A model generated the notes under the pieces. That model did no database searches and was not told where the DNA came from. It saw nothing but the letters and a program-made list of their open reading frames with translations. A stretch of 64,000 bases of DNA, from positions 37,490-101,489 of the forward strand of contig DXIW01000028.1 in assembly GCA_019112625.1 (NCBI GenBank), written 5' to 3'. The stretch comes from Candidatus Acutalibacter stercorigallinarum (GTDB taxonomy: Bacteria; Bacillota; Clostridia; Oscillospirales; Acutalibacteraceae). This document shows, piece after piece, positions 22,814-36,589 of the stretch (position 1 is the first letter of the stretch; each line of letters begins with the position of its first letter). A program made the position numbers and the translations under genes.

Positions 22814-25219
22814 TTGAAACAGCAACGCATCCTGCAGGACTGGACCTTCTATCCCGGCCTGCCCGACCGGTTCCACGCCCCGGAAAAGCGGCGGCTGGAC
22901 CTGCCCCACGACCTGCAGCTGGAGGTGCCCCAGACCCCGGAAGCCACCGCGGCCTCCGGGTTTTACCCGGGCTGCGCGGGGGTCTACGAGAAGCTGCTGG
23001 ACATCCCCGCCCAGTGGGCGGGCCAGCGGGTGCTGGCGGTGTTCGACGGCGTTTACATGCAGGCGGCAGTGTCCCTCAACGGCAGCCAGCTGGCCCTGCA
23101 CCCCTACGGCTACAGCCCCTTTGTGGTGGACCTGACCCGCCGGGTGCGCTTCGGGGAGCGAAACCGCCTGGAGGTGGTGGCCGACGCCACCGCGGCGCCC
23201 AACTGCCGCTGGTATCCCGGCGCCGGCATCTACCGGGAGGTAAAGCTGGTCCACGGGCCCCTGGTCCGTATCGCCTACCAGGGGCTCAGCCTCACCACAG
23301 AGTCCATCGACGGGGACACCGCCACCCTCACCGCCGCGGTGCAGGTGGAGAACGACACCATCACCCCCTTCCAGGGCCATGTGGAGGTGACCCTCACCGG
23401 CCCGGATGGCGATGTGACCAGCGCCCGCACCTCGGTGTGGGCCGAGCCCGGGGAGAGCGCCCTGGCCCGCCTGCGCTTCGTGGTGCGGCAGCCCCGGCTG
23501 TGGACCGCGGAGACGCCGGACTTGTACGATGCCAGCGCCCTGCTCACCGACTTTGCCACCGGCGAGGCCCTGGACAGCGACCAGGCCCGGGTGGGCATCC
23601 GCACCGTCCAGGTGGACCCGATCCACGGGCTGCGCATCAACGGCAGGACCGTGAAGCTCAAGGGCGGGTGCGTCCACCACACCACCGGCCCCCTGGGCGC
23701 CGCCGACTTCGACAGCCAGACTCGCCGGGTGCTCCAGGCCCACAAGGACGCGGGCTACAACGCTCTGCGCACGGCCCACAACCCGCCCTCCGCCCGGTTT
23801 TTGGACCTGTGCGACGAGTACGGGCTCTATGTCATCGACGAGGCCTTCGACGGCTGGCACGTGCAAAAGACGCCCCAGGGCTATCACCAGGCCTTTGACG
23901 ACTGGTGGGAGCGGGATGTGGAGGCCTTTATCCGCCGGGACCGGAACCACCCCAGCGTGATCTTCTGGTCCATCGGCAACGAGGTGTTCGAGCGGGCGGG
24001 CACCGGCGGCGGGTACCGGCTGTCCCAGCAGCTGGCGGAGAAGGTGCGCTCTTTGGACAGCACCCGCCCGGTGATGATGGCCCTGTGCTCCCTGTGGAAC
24101 GGCCTGGACGATCAGGACGCGGCGGAGGCGGCAAAGCGTATGGGCACTGCCGCCGCCGGGCAGAACGCGGACTTCTCCTACCTCAACGAGATCTGGGCCA
24201 GCCGCACCGAGAGCATGGCCTCCCCCCTGGACGTGGTGGGCTACAACTACATGGAGGAGCGCTATGTCCCCGACCACCAGCTGTTCCCCCAGCGGGTCAT
24301 CTGCGGCACAGAGTCCTTCCCCATGGAGATCGACCGGGTGTGGGCCCTGGTGGAGCAGTGCCCCTATGTCATCGGGGACTTCACCTGGACCTCGGCGGAG
24401 TACATCGGCGAGGCGGGTATCGGCGCGGTGGAGTACGCGGACCCGGACAGCGGCGCGGAGATGACGGACCACGGCGCCGGCCGGCCCTACCCCTGGAAGC
24501 TGGCCTATGACGGGGACTGGGATTTCCTCAACCAGCCCCGGCCCCAGCTGGCCTACCGGAAGATCGTCTGGGGCGGCAGCGACACCTACATCGCCGTGCG
24601 GACCCCGCAGAATTATGGGAAAAAGGAGCTGCTCAGCCGCTGGGCCTGGCCCGAGGTGTGGAACAGCTGGACCTGGCCCGGGGACGAGGGCAGGCTTGTG
24701 GCCATCGACGTGTACACCCCCGGCGATACCGTGGAGCTGTTCCAGGACGGCAAGTCCCTGGGCAGGGAAAAGGCGGAGCGCTTTACCGCCCGCTTTACCA
24801 CTGTTTACCAGCCCGGCCGGCTGGAGGCCGTGAGCTACCTGGCCGGGGTGGAGATCTCCCGGGACGTGGTGGAGACTGCCGGGGAACCCGCCGCCCTGCG
24901 GCTGCGGCCGGAGACTGCTGCCGCTGCCGCCGGCGGGGAGGAGCTGCTCTTCGTGCTGGTGGAGTTTGTGGACAGCCAGGGCCGCCGGGTGCCCGGGGTG
25001 TGCCGCTCCCTCACCGCCGGGGTGGAGGGGGCCGCCAGCCTGCAGTGCTTCGCTTCCGCTAATCCCATTACCGACGAGGACACCCACAGCGGGACCATCC
25101 GCAGCTTCGACGGCCGGGCCATGGCTGTCCTGCGCACCGGCCGGGAGCCGGGCAAGGCCACCCTCACCGTCTCCTGTGAAGGGCTGCCCCCTGTGAGCCA
25201 GACGCTGGACATTCTTTGA
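22814..25219 (+). CDS. Glycoside hydrolase family 2 protein (beta-galactosidase/glucuronidase-like)
   Basis: An 801-residue cytoplasmic glycosidase. The jelly-roll sugar-binding domain (residues 1-170), Ig-like domain (170-280) and TIM barrel (about 285-570) are in GH2 order. A C-terminal Ig-like extension (about 590-801) is like that of GH2 members with a DUF4982-type domain. The catalytic acid/base is Glu390 in SIGNEV and the nucleophile is Glu500 in CGTESF. GGCVHHTTGPLGAA is the family's metal-binding loop region. It starts with TTG at 22814, supported by AGGAGGAG five bases upstream. There is no signal peptide and no transporter beside it. Specificity (galactoside, glucuronide or other) cannot be assigned. 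Confidence 0.92.
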   Translation: MKQQRILQDWTFYPGLPDRFHAPEKRRLDLPHDLQLEVPQTPEATAASGFYPGCAGVYEKLLDIPAQWAGQRVLAVFDGVYMQAAVSLNGSQLALHPYGYSPFVVDLTRRVRFGERNRLEVVADATAAPNCRWYPGAGIYREVKLVHGPLVRIAYQGLSLTTESIDGDTATLTAAVQVENDTITPFQGHVEVTLTGPDGDVTSARTSVWAEPGESALARLRFVVRQPRLWTAETPDLYDASALLTDFATGEALDSDQARVGIRTVQVDPIHGLRINGRTVKLKGGCVHHTTGPLGAADFDSQTRRVLQAHKDAGYNALRTAHNPPSARFLDLCDEYGLYVIDEAFDGWHVQKTPQGYHQAFDDWWERDVEAFIRRDRNHPSVIFWSIGNEVFERAGTGGGYRLSQQLAEKVRSLDSTRPVMMALCSLWNGLDDQDAAEAAKRMGTAAAGQNADFSYLNEIWASRTESMASPLDVVGYNYMEERYVPDHQLFPQRVICGTESFPMEIDRVWALVEQCPYVIGDFTWTSAEYIGEAGIGAVEYADPDSGAEMTDHGAGRPYPWKLAYDGDWDFLNQPRPQLAYRKIVWGGSDTYIAVRTPQNYGKKELLSRWAWPEVWNSWTWPGDEGRLVAIDVYTPGDTVELFQDGKSLGREKAERFTARFTTVYQPGRLEAVSYLAGVEISRDVVETAGEPAALRLRPETAAAAAGGEELLFVLVEFVDSQGRRVPGVCRSLTAGVEGAASLQCFASANPITDEDTHSGTIRSFDGRAMAVLRTGREPGKATLTVSCEGLPPVSQTLDIL

Positions 25220-25254
25220 TACGATGGCCCGGTTTGATCCATAGACAGCAGGCG

Positions 25255-25284
25255 AGGGCCGCTCCCCTACGGGAGCGGCCCTCT
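25255..25284. terminator. Hairpin between convergent GH2 and glnN genes
   Basis: GAGGGCCGCTCCC pairs perfectly with GGGAGCGGCCCTC. T-runs are weak on both sides, so it may act as a two-way terminator of moderate strength or as an mRNA 3' end. Confidence 0.65.
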
Positions 25285-25315
25285 GGTATGGGAAAATGTT
25301 TGCCTTGTACGCTGA

Positions 25316-27430
<2,115 letters not shown>

Positions 27431-27470
27431 AGTACCACTCTTTTCTTTTGGGTTTCCAGCCTGTTTCTCA

Positions 27471-27526
27471 CAAAACAAAAGAGGCGCCGGGGGCACACAC
27501 CCCCAGCGCCTTTGCTGGTATGGGGC
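27471..27526 (-). promoter_or_regulatory. glnN leader: AAAGGC hexaloop hairpin overlapping a terminator (candidate ANTAR target)
   Basis: In the transcript, CCAGC-AAAGGC-GCTGG (27518-27503) forms a small hairpin with a hexaloop having A at position 1 and G at position 4. Its 3' half is also the 5' arm of a strong terminator (AGGCGC.GGGGG with CCCCC.GCGCCT, then TTTTGTTTT). So the two structures exclude each other. GGG-TGTGTG-CCC between them can form a second hexaloop hairpin. Confidence 0.72.
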
Positions 27527-27527
27527 C

Positions 27528-27556
27528 ATTATAAGCGGGGGACGGGCCGTTGTCAA
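27528..27556 (-). promoter_or_regulatory. Promoter of glnN
   Basis: On the minus strand, consensus TTGACA (27556-27551), 17 bases, consensus TATAAT (27533-27528). Confidence 0.92.
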
Positions 27557-27669
27557 GGGGGCGGGGCGGGTTTCTCCCCTGTGCACAAACCGGCCCGGCG
27601 GGACGGCGGTAACTTTTGGGGAAGCCACCAGAATTTTGCAGGATGCAAACGGGAATGTTGCAAAAGGCC

Positions 27670-27698
27670 TTGACAAGGGCCCCGGGCTGTATTATACT
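27670..27698 (+). promoter_or_regulatory. Promoter of gltB1
   Basis: TTGACA (27670-27675), 17 bases, TATACT (27693-27698). It drives the leader and terminator described next and then the glutamate synthase amidotransferase gene. Confidence 0.9.
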
Positions 27699-27703
27699 AC
27701 GGG

Positions 27704-27777
27704 ACATGGACAAAGGCGTCCGGACTGCCGATAGGAGGGATTCTCCCAACGGCGGTCCGGGCGCCTTCTCTTTTTTT
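27704..27777 (+). promoter_or_regulatory. gltB1 leader: AAAGGC hexaloop hairpin overlapping a terminator (candidate ANTAR target)
   Basis: GGAC-AAAGGC-GTCC (27708-27721) carries the same hexaloop as the divergent glnN leader on a different stem. Its 3' half forms part of a long terminator (GGCGTCCGGAC.GCCG with CGGC.GTCCGG.CGCC, then CTCTTTTTTT to 27777). The alternative folds are mutually exclusive. A further hairpin (27783-27832) lies before the gene. Confidence 0.72.
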
Positions 27778-27892
27778 CGCGCCGGAGGAAAACGCAAGTT
27801 TCTTATTATATTCCTGCGTTTTGCCGGCGGCGTCCTATGGGAAAATTGGGCCGCGTTTTTTGGGCGGCGGCCGGGAAAGGCAGGAGATCACC

Positions 27893-28987
27893 ATGCTGCG
27901 AGAAGGCATCGACGGCCAGCGCGTCCCCTCCGGGTGCGCCGTGTCCGCCATCTTTTCCAAAACCGGGCAGCGGCAGAACGGGGAGGACATCATCCGCTCC
28001 ATCGCCATGATGCACGACCGGTCCAACGGGCTGGGGGGCGGCTTCGCCGCCTACGGCATCTACCCGGAGTACCGGGAGTTTTACGCCCTCCACATCTTTT
28101 ATGAGGGACAGCGGGCCAAGGAGGCCTGCGAGGCCTTTCTGGAGCGCCACTTCGACGTGGTGGACCAGCAGAAGATCCCCACCCGCAAGACCCCGGCCAT
28201 CACCGACCCGCCTATGATCTGGCGGTATTTTGTGGAGCCCCTGCACACGAAACTCTCCGAGAGCCAGCTGGACGAGGACACCTTCACCGCCCGGTGCGTC
28301 ATCCGGGTCAACGCCCAGATCGAGGGGGCCTATATTTTCTCCTCCGGGAAGGACATGGGGATCTTCAAGGCCGTGGGCTACCCCGAGGACGTTGGGGAAT
28401 TTTACCGCCTGGAGGACTACAAGGCCTACTGCTGGACCGCCCACGGCCGGTACCCCACCAACACCCCGGGCTGGTGGGGCGGGGCCCACCCCTTCGGGCT
28501 TCTGGACCGGTCGGTGGTGCACAACGGGGAGATCTCCTCCTACGACGCCAACCGGCGCACCATCGAGATGTACGGCTACCAGTGCTGCCTGCTGACCGAC
28601 ACGGAGGTCATCACCTATCTCATCGACTTTCTGGTGCGGCGGCAGGGCCTCTCCTACCAGGAGGCCGCCCGGGTGTTGGCCGCCCCCTTCTGGAGCACCA
28701 TCGACCGCATGGACCCGGCGGAACAGGCCCGCCAGACCTACCTGCGCAGCGCCTTCGCCGGCATGCTGGTGACCGGACCCTTCTCCATCATCGTGGGGTT
28801 CACCGGGGGAATCCTGGCCCTCAATGACCGGCTGAAGCTGCGGAGCATGGTGGTGGGGGAGAAGGACAGCACCATCTACATCGCCAGCGAGGAGAGCGCC
28901 ATCCGGGCCATCGCCCCGGAGCTGGACACCCTCTACGCCCCCAGGGGCGGGGAGCCGGTGGTCTACCGGCTGGAAGGGGGGCGGTGA
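27893..28987 (+). CDS. gltB1: Glutamate synthase, class II glutamine amidotransferase subunit (GltB domain 1)
   Basis: A 364-residue stand-alone version of the N-terminal domain of the glutamate synthase large subunit, which releases ammonia from glutamine. The nucleophile Cys is at position 15 (PSGCAVSA), implying a short propeptide. The Ntn-hydrolase active-site features TAHGRYPTNTPGWWGGAHPF and DRSVVHNGEISSYDANR follow. ATG 27893 has AGGAG spaced by seven bases; the longer upstream frame runs through the leader. The synthase FMN and GXGXG parts are separate genes at 32.7 and 35.9 kb, an archaeal/clostridial split form. Confidence 0.9.
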   Translation: MLREGIDGQRVPSGCAVSAIFSKTGQRQNGEDIIRSIAMMHDRSNGLGGGFAAYGIYPEYREFYALHIFYEGQRAKEACEAFLERHFDVVDQQKIPTRKTPAITDPPMIWRYFVEPLHTKLSESQLDEDTFTARCVIRVNAQIEGAYIFSSGKDMGIFKAVGYPEDVGEFYRLEDYKAYCWTAHGRYPTNTPGWWGGAHPFGLLDRSVVHNGEISSYDANRRTIEMYGYQCCLLTDTEVITYLIDFLVRRQGLSYQEAARVLAAPFWSTIDRMDPAEQARQTYLRSAFAGMLVTGPFSIIVGFTGGILALNDRLKLRSMVVGEKDSTIYIASEESAIRAIAPELDTLYAPRGGEPVVYRLEGGR

Positions 28988-28990
28988 GCC

Positions 28991-29833
28991 ATGGCTGCTC
29001 TCTCCTTTACGAAAATGCAGGGCTGCGGCAACGACTATATCTATTTTGACTGCTTCCGGCAGCAGGTGACGGACCCGGCGGCCCTGGCGGTGCGGCTCTC
29101 CCACCGGCACAAGGGCATTGGGGGCGACGGGGTCATTCTCATCTGCCCCTCGGAGGTGGCCGACGCCAGAATGCGCATGTTCAATTTGGACGGCAGCGAG
29201 GGGGCCATGTGCGGCAACGGCGTGCGCTGCGTGGCCAAATATGTCTACGACCAGGGCGGCGGAAGGAAAAAGGAGCTGCGCATCGAGACCCGCAGCGGCA
29301 TCAAGACCTGCCGTATCCGGAAAGAGGATGGTCAGGCGGCCCTTGTCACCGTGGACATGGGGGAGGCGGACTTCGCCCCGGCCGCCGTGCCGGTCCTTTT
29401 GCCCGGGGAGCGGGTGGTGGGCCGGCGGGTGCGGGTGGCCGGGGGTGAGTACGCCATCACCTGCGTGAGCATGGGCAACCCCCACTGCGTGGTGTTCGGC
29501 GGCGACCCGGACGGGCTGGACCTGGCCGCCATCGGCCCCAAATTCGAGCGCGACCCCCTGTTCCCCCAGGGGGTGAACACGGAGTTCATCCAGGTGGTCG
29601 ATCCCCACACCCTGAAGATGCGGGTGTGGGAGCGGGGCAGCGGGGAGACCATGGCCTGCGGCACCGGGGCCTGCGCCAGCGCGGCGGCGGCCATCGCCGG
29701 CGGCTGCTGCCCGGCGGGGGAGGACATCACCGTCCGCCTGCGGGGCGGGGAGCTGACCATCCGGGTGGAGGGCAGCCGGGTGTGGATGACCGGCGAAGCC
29801 GTCACCGTGTTTACCGGCACGGTAGAAATTTAG
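28991..29833 (+). CDS. dapF: Diaminopimelate epimerase
   Basis: DapF converts LL- to meso-diaminopimelate for lysine and cell-wall synthesis. The 280-residue protein has the first catalytic Cys block MCGNGVRCVAKY (about residues 75-86) and the second at ACGTGACAS (about 222-230), plus the N-terminal MQGCGNDYIYFD. Three bases separate it from gltB1. It partners with dapL two genes downstream, which supplies the LL-isomer. Confidence 0.96.
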   Translation: MAALSFTKMQGCGNDYIYFDCFRQQVTDPAALAVRLSHRHKGIGGDGVILICPSEVADARMRMFNLDGSEGAMCGNGVRCVAKYVYDQGGGRKKELRIETRSGIKTCRIRKEDGQAALVTVDMGEADFAPAAVPVLLPGERVVGRRVRVAGGEYAITCVSMGNPHCVVFGGDPDGLDLAAIGPKFERDPLFPQGVNTEFIQVVDPHTLKMRVWERGSGETMACGTGACASAAAAIAGGCCPAGEDITVRLRGGELTIRVEGSRVWMTGEAVTVFTGTVEI

Positions 29834-32645
<2,812 letters not shown>

Positions 32646-32681
32646 CGCCCCCATCACTCCTTCAGAAAGAAGGGAAACCTT

Positions 32682-34181
32682 ATGGAATGGATCTACCCAG
32701 AATATGAAGTCGTCCGGAACGCCGACCGGTGCATCGCCTGCCGGGTGTGCGAGCGCCAGTGCGCCAACGAGGTCCACCGCTACGACGGGGACCTGAAGAA
32801 GATGCTGGCGGACGAGAGGAAGTGCGTGGCCTGCCACCGGTGCGTGGCCCTGTGCCCCACCCAGGCCCTGAAGATCGTGAAGTCCGGCCACACCTTCCGG
32901 GAGAACGCCAACTGGTCGGGCCAGGCCATCCAGGAGGTGTACCGCCAGGCAACCAGCGGCGGGGTGCTCCTCTCCAGCATGGGCAACCCCCAAAGGTACC
33001 CGGTGTACTGGGACAAGCTCCTCTTGAACGCCTCCCAGGTGACCAACCCGCCCATCGACCCCCTGCGGGAGCCCATGGAGACCAAGACCTTCCTGGGGAA
33101 GAAGCCCGCCGCCGTCCAGCGGGACGAGAAGGGGAATATCCTGCCCCAGCTGCCGCCCCAGCTGGAGCTCTCCACCCCTATTTTGTTCTCCGCCATGAGC
33201 TACGGGTCCATCAGCTACAACGCCCACCAGAGCCTGGCCCAGGCGGCGTCGGCGCTGGGCATTTACTACAACACCGGGGAGGGCGGCCTGCACCGGGACT
33301 TCTACCAGTACGGGCCGAACACCATCGTCCAGGTGGCCTCCGGGCGGTTCGGGGTGCACAAGGACTACTTAAGCGCCGGGGCGGCCATCGAGATCAAAAT
33401 GGGCCAGGGTGCAAAGCCGGGCATCGGCGGGCACCTGCCCGGGGCCAAGATCGTGGGGGACGTTTCCCGCACCCGGATGATCCCCGCGGGGACCGACGCC
33501 ATCTCACCGGCTCCCCACCACGACATCTACTCCATCGAGGACCTGCGGCAGCTGGTGTTCTCTCTAAAAGAGGCCACGGGCTACGAGAAGCCCGTCATCG
33601 TGAAGATCGCCGCGGTGCACAACGTGGCGGCCATCGCCAGCGGCATCGCCCGCAGCGGGGCGGACATCATCGCCATCGACGGCTTCCGGGGCGGCACGGG
33701 GGCGGCCCCCACCCGCATCCGGGACAACGTGGGCATCCCCATCGAGCTGGCCCTGGCCGCCGTGGACCAGCGCCTGCGGGAGGAGGGCATCCGGAACGAG
33801 GTGTCCCTGGTGGTGGGCGGCTCCATCCGCTCCAGCGCGGACCTGCTGAAGGCCGTTTTGCTGGGGGCGGACGCGGTGTACATTGGCACGGCGGCCCTGC
33901 TGGCGCTGGGGTGCCACCTGTGCCGCAGCTGCCACAGCGGCAAATGCAACTGGGGCATCGCCACCCAGCGGCCCGACCTGGTAAAGCGCCTGAACCCGGA
34001 GCTGGGCGCCCAGCGCCTGGTGAACCTGGTCACCGCCTGGACCCACGAGCTGAAGGAGATGATGGGCGGCATGGGCATCAACTCCATCGAGGCCGCCCGG
34101 GGCAACCGGCTGATGCTGCGGGGCGTGGGGCTTTCCGACGCCGAGCTGCGGGTGCTGGGCGTAAAGCACGCCGGGGAGTAA
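32682..34181 (+). CDS. gltB2: Glutamate synthase central FMN subunit with N-terminal ferredoxin domain (GltB domain 2)
   Basis: A 499-residue catalytic subunit that reductively aminates 2-oxoglutarate. Residues 12-60 hold two 4Fe-4S clusters (CIACRVCERQC, CVACHRCVALCP). From about 160 onward is the FMN-binding TIM barrel, with SAMSYGSIS, NTGEGGLH, KMGQGAKPGIGGHLPG, AIDGFRGGTGAAPT and VVGGSIRSS. CHLCRSCHSGKCNWGIA provides the Cys set for the 3Fe-4S cluster. It is followed at 12 bases by the electron-transfer genes, a four-gene run with gltB3. Confidence 0.94.
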   Translation: MEWIYPEYEVVRNADRCIACRVCERQCANEVHRYDGDLKKMLADERKCVACHRCVALCPTQALKIVKSGHTFRENANWSGQAIQEVYRQATSGGVLLSSMGNPQRYPVYWDKLLLNASQVTNPPIDPLREPMETKTFLGKKPAAVQRDEKGNILPQLPPQLELSTPILFSAMSYGSISYNAHQSLAQAASALGIYYNTGEGGLHRDFYQYGPNTIVQVASGRFGVHKDYLSAGAAIEIKMGQGAKPGIGGHLPGAKIVGDVSRTRMIPAGTDAISPAPHHDIYSIEDLRQLVFSLKEATGYEKPVIVKIAAVHNVAAIASGIARSGADIIAIDGFRGGTGAAPTRIRDNVGIPIELALAAVDQRLREEGIRNEVSLVVGGSIRSSADLLKAVLLGADAVYIGTAALLALGCHLCRSCHSGKCNWGIATQRPDLVKRLNPELGAQRLVNLVTAWTHELKEMMGGMGINSIEAARGNRLMLRGVGLSDAELRVLGVKHAGE

Positions 34182-34193
34182 GGAGGGAGCGGT

Positions 34194-34634
34194 ATGAAAC
34201 GAGTCTATGTGAGGGAAGAGTGGTGCCTGGGGTGCCACCTGTGCGAGTACAACTGCGCCTTTGCCAACTCCGGCCTGGACGACATGGTAAAAGCCCTGAA
34301 GGGCAGGGACATCCGGCCCCGCATCCATGTGGAGGACGGGGAGAATGACGTACATTTCGCCGTGTCCTGCCGCCACTGCGATGAGGCCCTGTGCCTGAAG
34401 AGCTGCATCGCCGGGGCCATCTCCAAACAAAACGGGGTGGTGTGCATCGACCGGGAGAAGTGCGTGGGCTGCTATACCTGCGTGCTGGTGTGCCCCTATG
34501 GGGCGCTGCGCCCCGGTGAGGACGGCCCCATGGAGAAGTGCCAGCTCTGCCTGGACAGCTCCGCCGGGGAGCCGGCCTGTGTGCGGGGCTGTCCCAACCG
34601 GGCCATCGTCTTTGAAGAAAAGGAGGGGGCGTAA
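34194..34634 (+). CDS. 4Fe-4S ferredoxin-type electron-transfer subunit
   Basis: A 146-residue polyferredoxin of the CooF/HycB type with Cys motifs CLGCHLCEYNC (about residues 11-21), CRHCDEALCLKSC, CVGCYTCVLVCP and CQLC...CVRGCP, enough for four clusters. It lies between gltB2 and the FAD protein (no gap to the latter) and very likely relays electrons from the flavoprotein to the FMN/Fe-S synthase subunit. Confidence 0.9.
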   Translation: MKRVYVREEWCLGCHLCEYNCAFANSGLDDMVKALKGRDIRPRIHVEDGENDVHFAVSCRHCDEALCLKSCIAGAISKQNGVVCIDREKCVGCYTCVLVCPYGALRPGEDGPMEKCQLCLDSSAGEPACVRGCPNRAIVFEEKEGA

Positions 34635-35858
34635 ATGGGCTATGTGATCATCGGCAATTCCGCGGCGGCCATCGGCTGCGTGGAGGGCATCCGCGCGGTG
34701 AACAAAACAGGGGGAATCACCCTGCTCTCCCAGGAGCGGTTCCACACCTACTCCCGGCCCCTGATTTCCTACCTGCTGGAGGGCAAGACCGATTTGGAGC
34801 GCATGAAGTACCGGCCCGACAGCTTTTACCGGGACATGGGCGTGGACGCCCGGCTGGGGGTGACGGTCACGGCCATCCGCCCCCAGGAGCACAAGGTGGT
34901 CTGCGGCACCGGGGAAGAGATCCCCTACGACAAGCTGCTGGTGGCCACGGGTTCCGTCCCCTTTGTGCCGGCGATCCAAGGGCTGGAGGAGGTGGAGCGG
35001 AAATTCACCTTCCTCTCCCTGGAGGATGCCCAAGCCCTGGAGGCGGCCCTCACCCCGGAGAGCCGGGTCTTTATCCTGGGGGCGGGGCTCATCGGCCTGA
35101 AGTGCGCCGAGGGCATCGCGAAGCGGGTGAAGTCGGTGGACATCGCCGACCTGGCCCCCCAGGTGCTGCCCAGTATTTTGGACCAGGCCGCCGCCCGGCG
35201 GGTGCAGGCCCACCTGGAGCGGCAGGGGCTTCGCTTCCACTTGGGGGACACGGCGGTGCGCTTTGAGCCGGGCCGGGCCTTCCTGAAAAGCGGCGGCACC
35301 CTGGACTTCGACATCCTGGTGGTGGCGGTGGGCGTGCGGCCCAACGTGTCCCTGGTGCAGGAGGCCGGGGGCCAGGTGGGGAAAGGGATCGTGACCGATG
35401 ACACGGGCCTTGCCACCCTGCCCGATGTGTACGCCGCCGGAGACTGCTGCGAGAGCGCGGACCTGGCCACCGGGGAGCACAGGGTGCTGGCCCTGCTGCC
35501 CAATGCCTACCTCCAGGGGGAGTGCGCGGGGAAGAATATGGCCGGGTCTCCCGCCCGGTTCGACCAGGCCGTGGCCATGAACGCCATGGGGCTTTTCGGC
35601 CTGCACCTCATCACCGCCGGCAGCTGCCGGGGGGAGGCGTTAGTCCAGGAGGACGGGGGAGATTACAAGGCCTTCTTTGTGGAGGACGGCCTGCTGAAGG
35701 GCTATATCCTGGTGGGGGACTGCCTGGAGAACGCCGGGGTGTACACCGCCCTCATCCGGGAGCAAACGCCCCTCTCCACGGTGGACTTCAGCCTGCTGCG
35801 CCAGCACCCCCGGTTCGCGGCCTTCTCCCAGGAGAGGCGCCGGGAGATGTTCGCATGA
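34635..35858 (+). CDS. FAD/NAD(P)H oxidoreductase of the glutamate synthase cluster
   Basis: A 407-residue pyridine-nucleotide-disulfide oxidoreductase related to NADH-rubredoxin reductase and the NirB N-terminus, without redox Cys pairs. The FAD site is at the start (YVIIGNSAAAIG), ATGS at about residue 98, the NAD(P) site is VFILGAGLIGLKCAEG (about 145-160), and FAD closure is VYAAGDCCE. It probably takes the place of GltD by feeding electrons from NAD(P)H through the neighbouring ferredoxin. Confidence 0.88.
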   Translation: MGYVIIGNSAAAIGCVEGIRAVNKTGGITLLSQERFHTYSRPLISYLLEGKTDLERMKYRPDSFYRDMGVDARLGVTVTAIRPQEHKVVCGTGEEIPYDKLLVATGSVPFVPAIQGLEEVERKFTFLSLEDAQALEAALTPESRVFILGAGLIGLKCAEGIAKRVKSVDIADLAPQVLPSILDQAAARRVQAHLERQGLRFHLGDTAVRFEPGRAFLKSGGTLDFDILVVAVGVRPNVSLVQEAGGQVGKGIVTDDTGLATLPDVYAAGDCCESADLATGEHRVLALLPNAYLQGECAGKNMAGSPARFDQAVAMNAMGLFGLHLITAGSCRGEALVQEDGGDYKAFFVEDGLLKGYILVGDCLENAGVYTALIREQTPLSTVDFSLLRQHPRFAAFSQERRREMFA

Positions 35859-35874
35859 CAAGGAGGGAGCAGAG

Positions 35875-36522
35875 ATGACAGCATTTTCGTTAGGCCAGCG
35901 GTACATCGCCGCCGGGGCCCGGGAGGGGACGTATGAGCTCCGCCAGGTGCCGGGCAACGCCCTGGGCGCCTACCTGGACGGGGCGAAAATCGAGGTGTTC
36001 GCCAATGTGCAAGACGCCGCCGGCGACACCATGAACGACGGGGAGATCGTGGTCCACGGCTCCTGCGGGGACGCCACCGGCTACGCCATGCGGGGCGGGA
36101 CCATCTTCGTGGAAAAGGACGCGGGCTACCGCTGCGGCATCCACATGAAGGAGTACGGGGACAAGTCGCCGCGGATCGTCATCGGCGGCCGGTGCGGCAG
36201 CTTTTTGGGGGAGTACCAGGCCGGGGGGATTATCCTGGTGCTGGGCATTGGCGTCGAGGACCGCTGCCCGGTGGGGAACTTCTGCGGCACGGGGATGCAC
36301 GGGGGGAAGATCTTCCTGCGCACCGCCCACCTGCCCCCGGACCTGCCTGCCCAGGTGTGTGTGAAACAGGCGGAAGCAGGGGACAAGGAGATCATCCGCC
36401 CCCTGGTGGAGGGGTACTGCGCCCGCTTCGGCGGGGAGGCGGAGGCCCTGCTCCAGTCGGAGTATTTCCTGCTCACCCCCAACTCCCAGAACCCCTACCG
36501 GCAGATGTACGTCCACAATTAA
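35875..36522 (+). CDS. gltB3: Glutamate synthase GXGXG subunit (GltB domain 3)
   Basis: A 215-residue right-handed beta-helix protein equivalent to the C-terminal alpha-subunit domain of glutamate synthase. The repeats are NDGEIVVHGSCGDATGYAMRGG, CGSFLGEYQAGGIILVLG and FCGTGMHGGKIFLR. It structurally couples the amidotransferase and FMN parts. GGAGGG precedes the ATG after a 16-base gap from the FAD gene. It completes the split synthase. Confidence 0.9.
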   Translation: MTAFSLGQRYIAAGAREGTYELRQVPGNALGAYLDGAKIEVFANVQDAAGDTMNDGEIVVHGSCGDATGYAMRGGTIFVEKDAGYRCGIHMKEYGDKSPRIVIGGRCGSFLGEYQAGGIILVLGIGVEDRCPVGNFCGTGMHGGKIFLRTAHLPPDLPAQVCVKQAEAGDKEIIRPLVEGYCARFGGEAEALLQSEYFLLTPNSQNPYRQMYVHN

Positions 36523-36589
36523 AACGGCTTTTCACCGGCGGCATTTTGGTGTATACTGGGGAAAAGACGGTACGAAAGGCGGAGTTTCC

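Noticed and set aside
27431..27676. Extended N-terminus of the first glnN up to 27676.
   Set aside because: The extension would be translated from its own promoter, leader hairpin and terminator; the family N-terminus and the context shared with the second copy begin at 27430.
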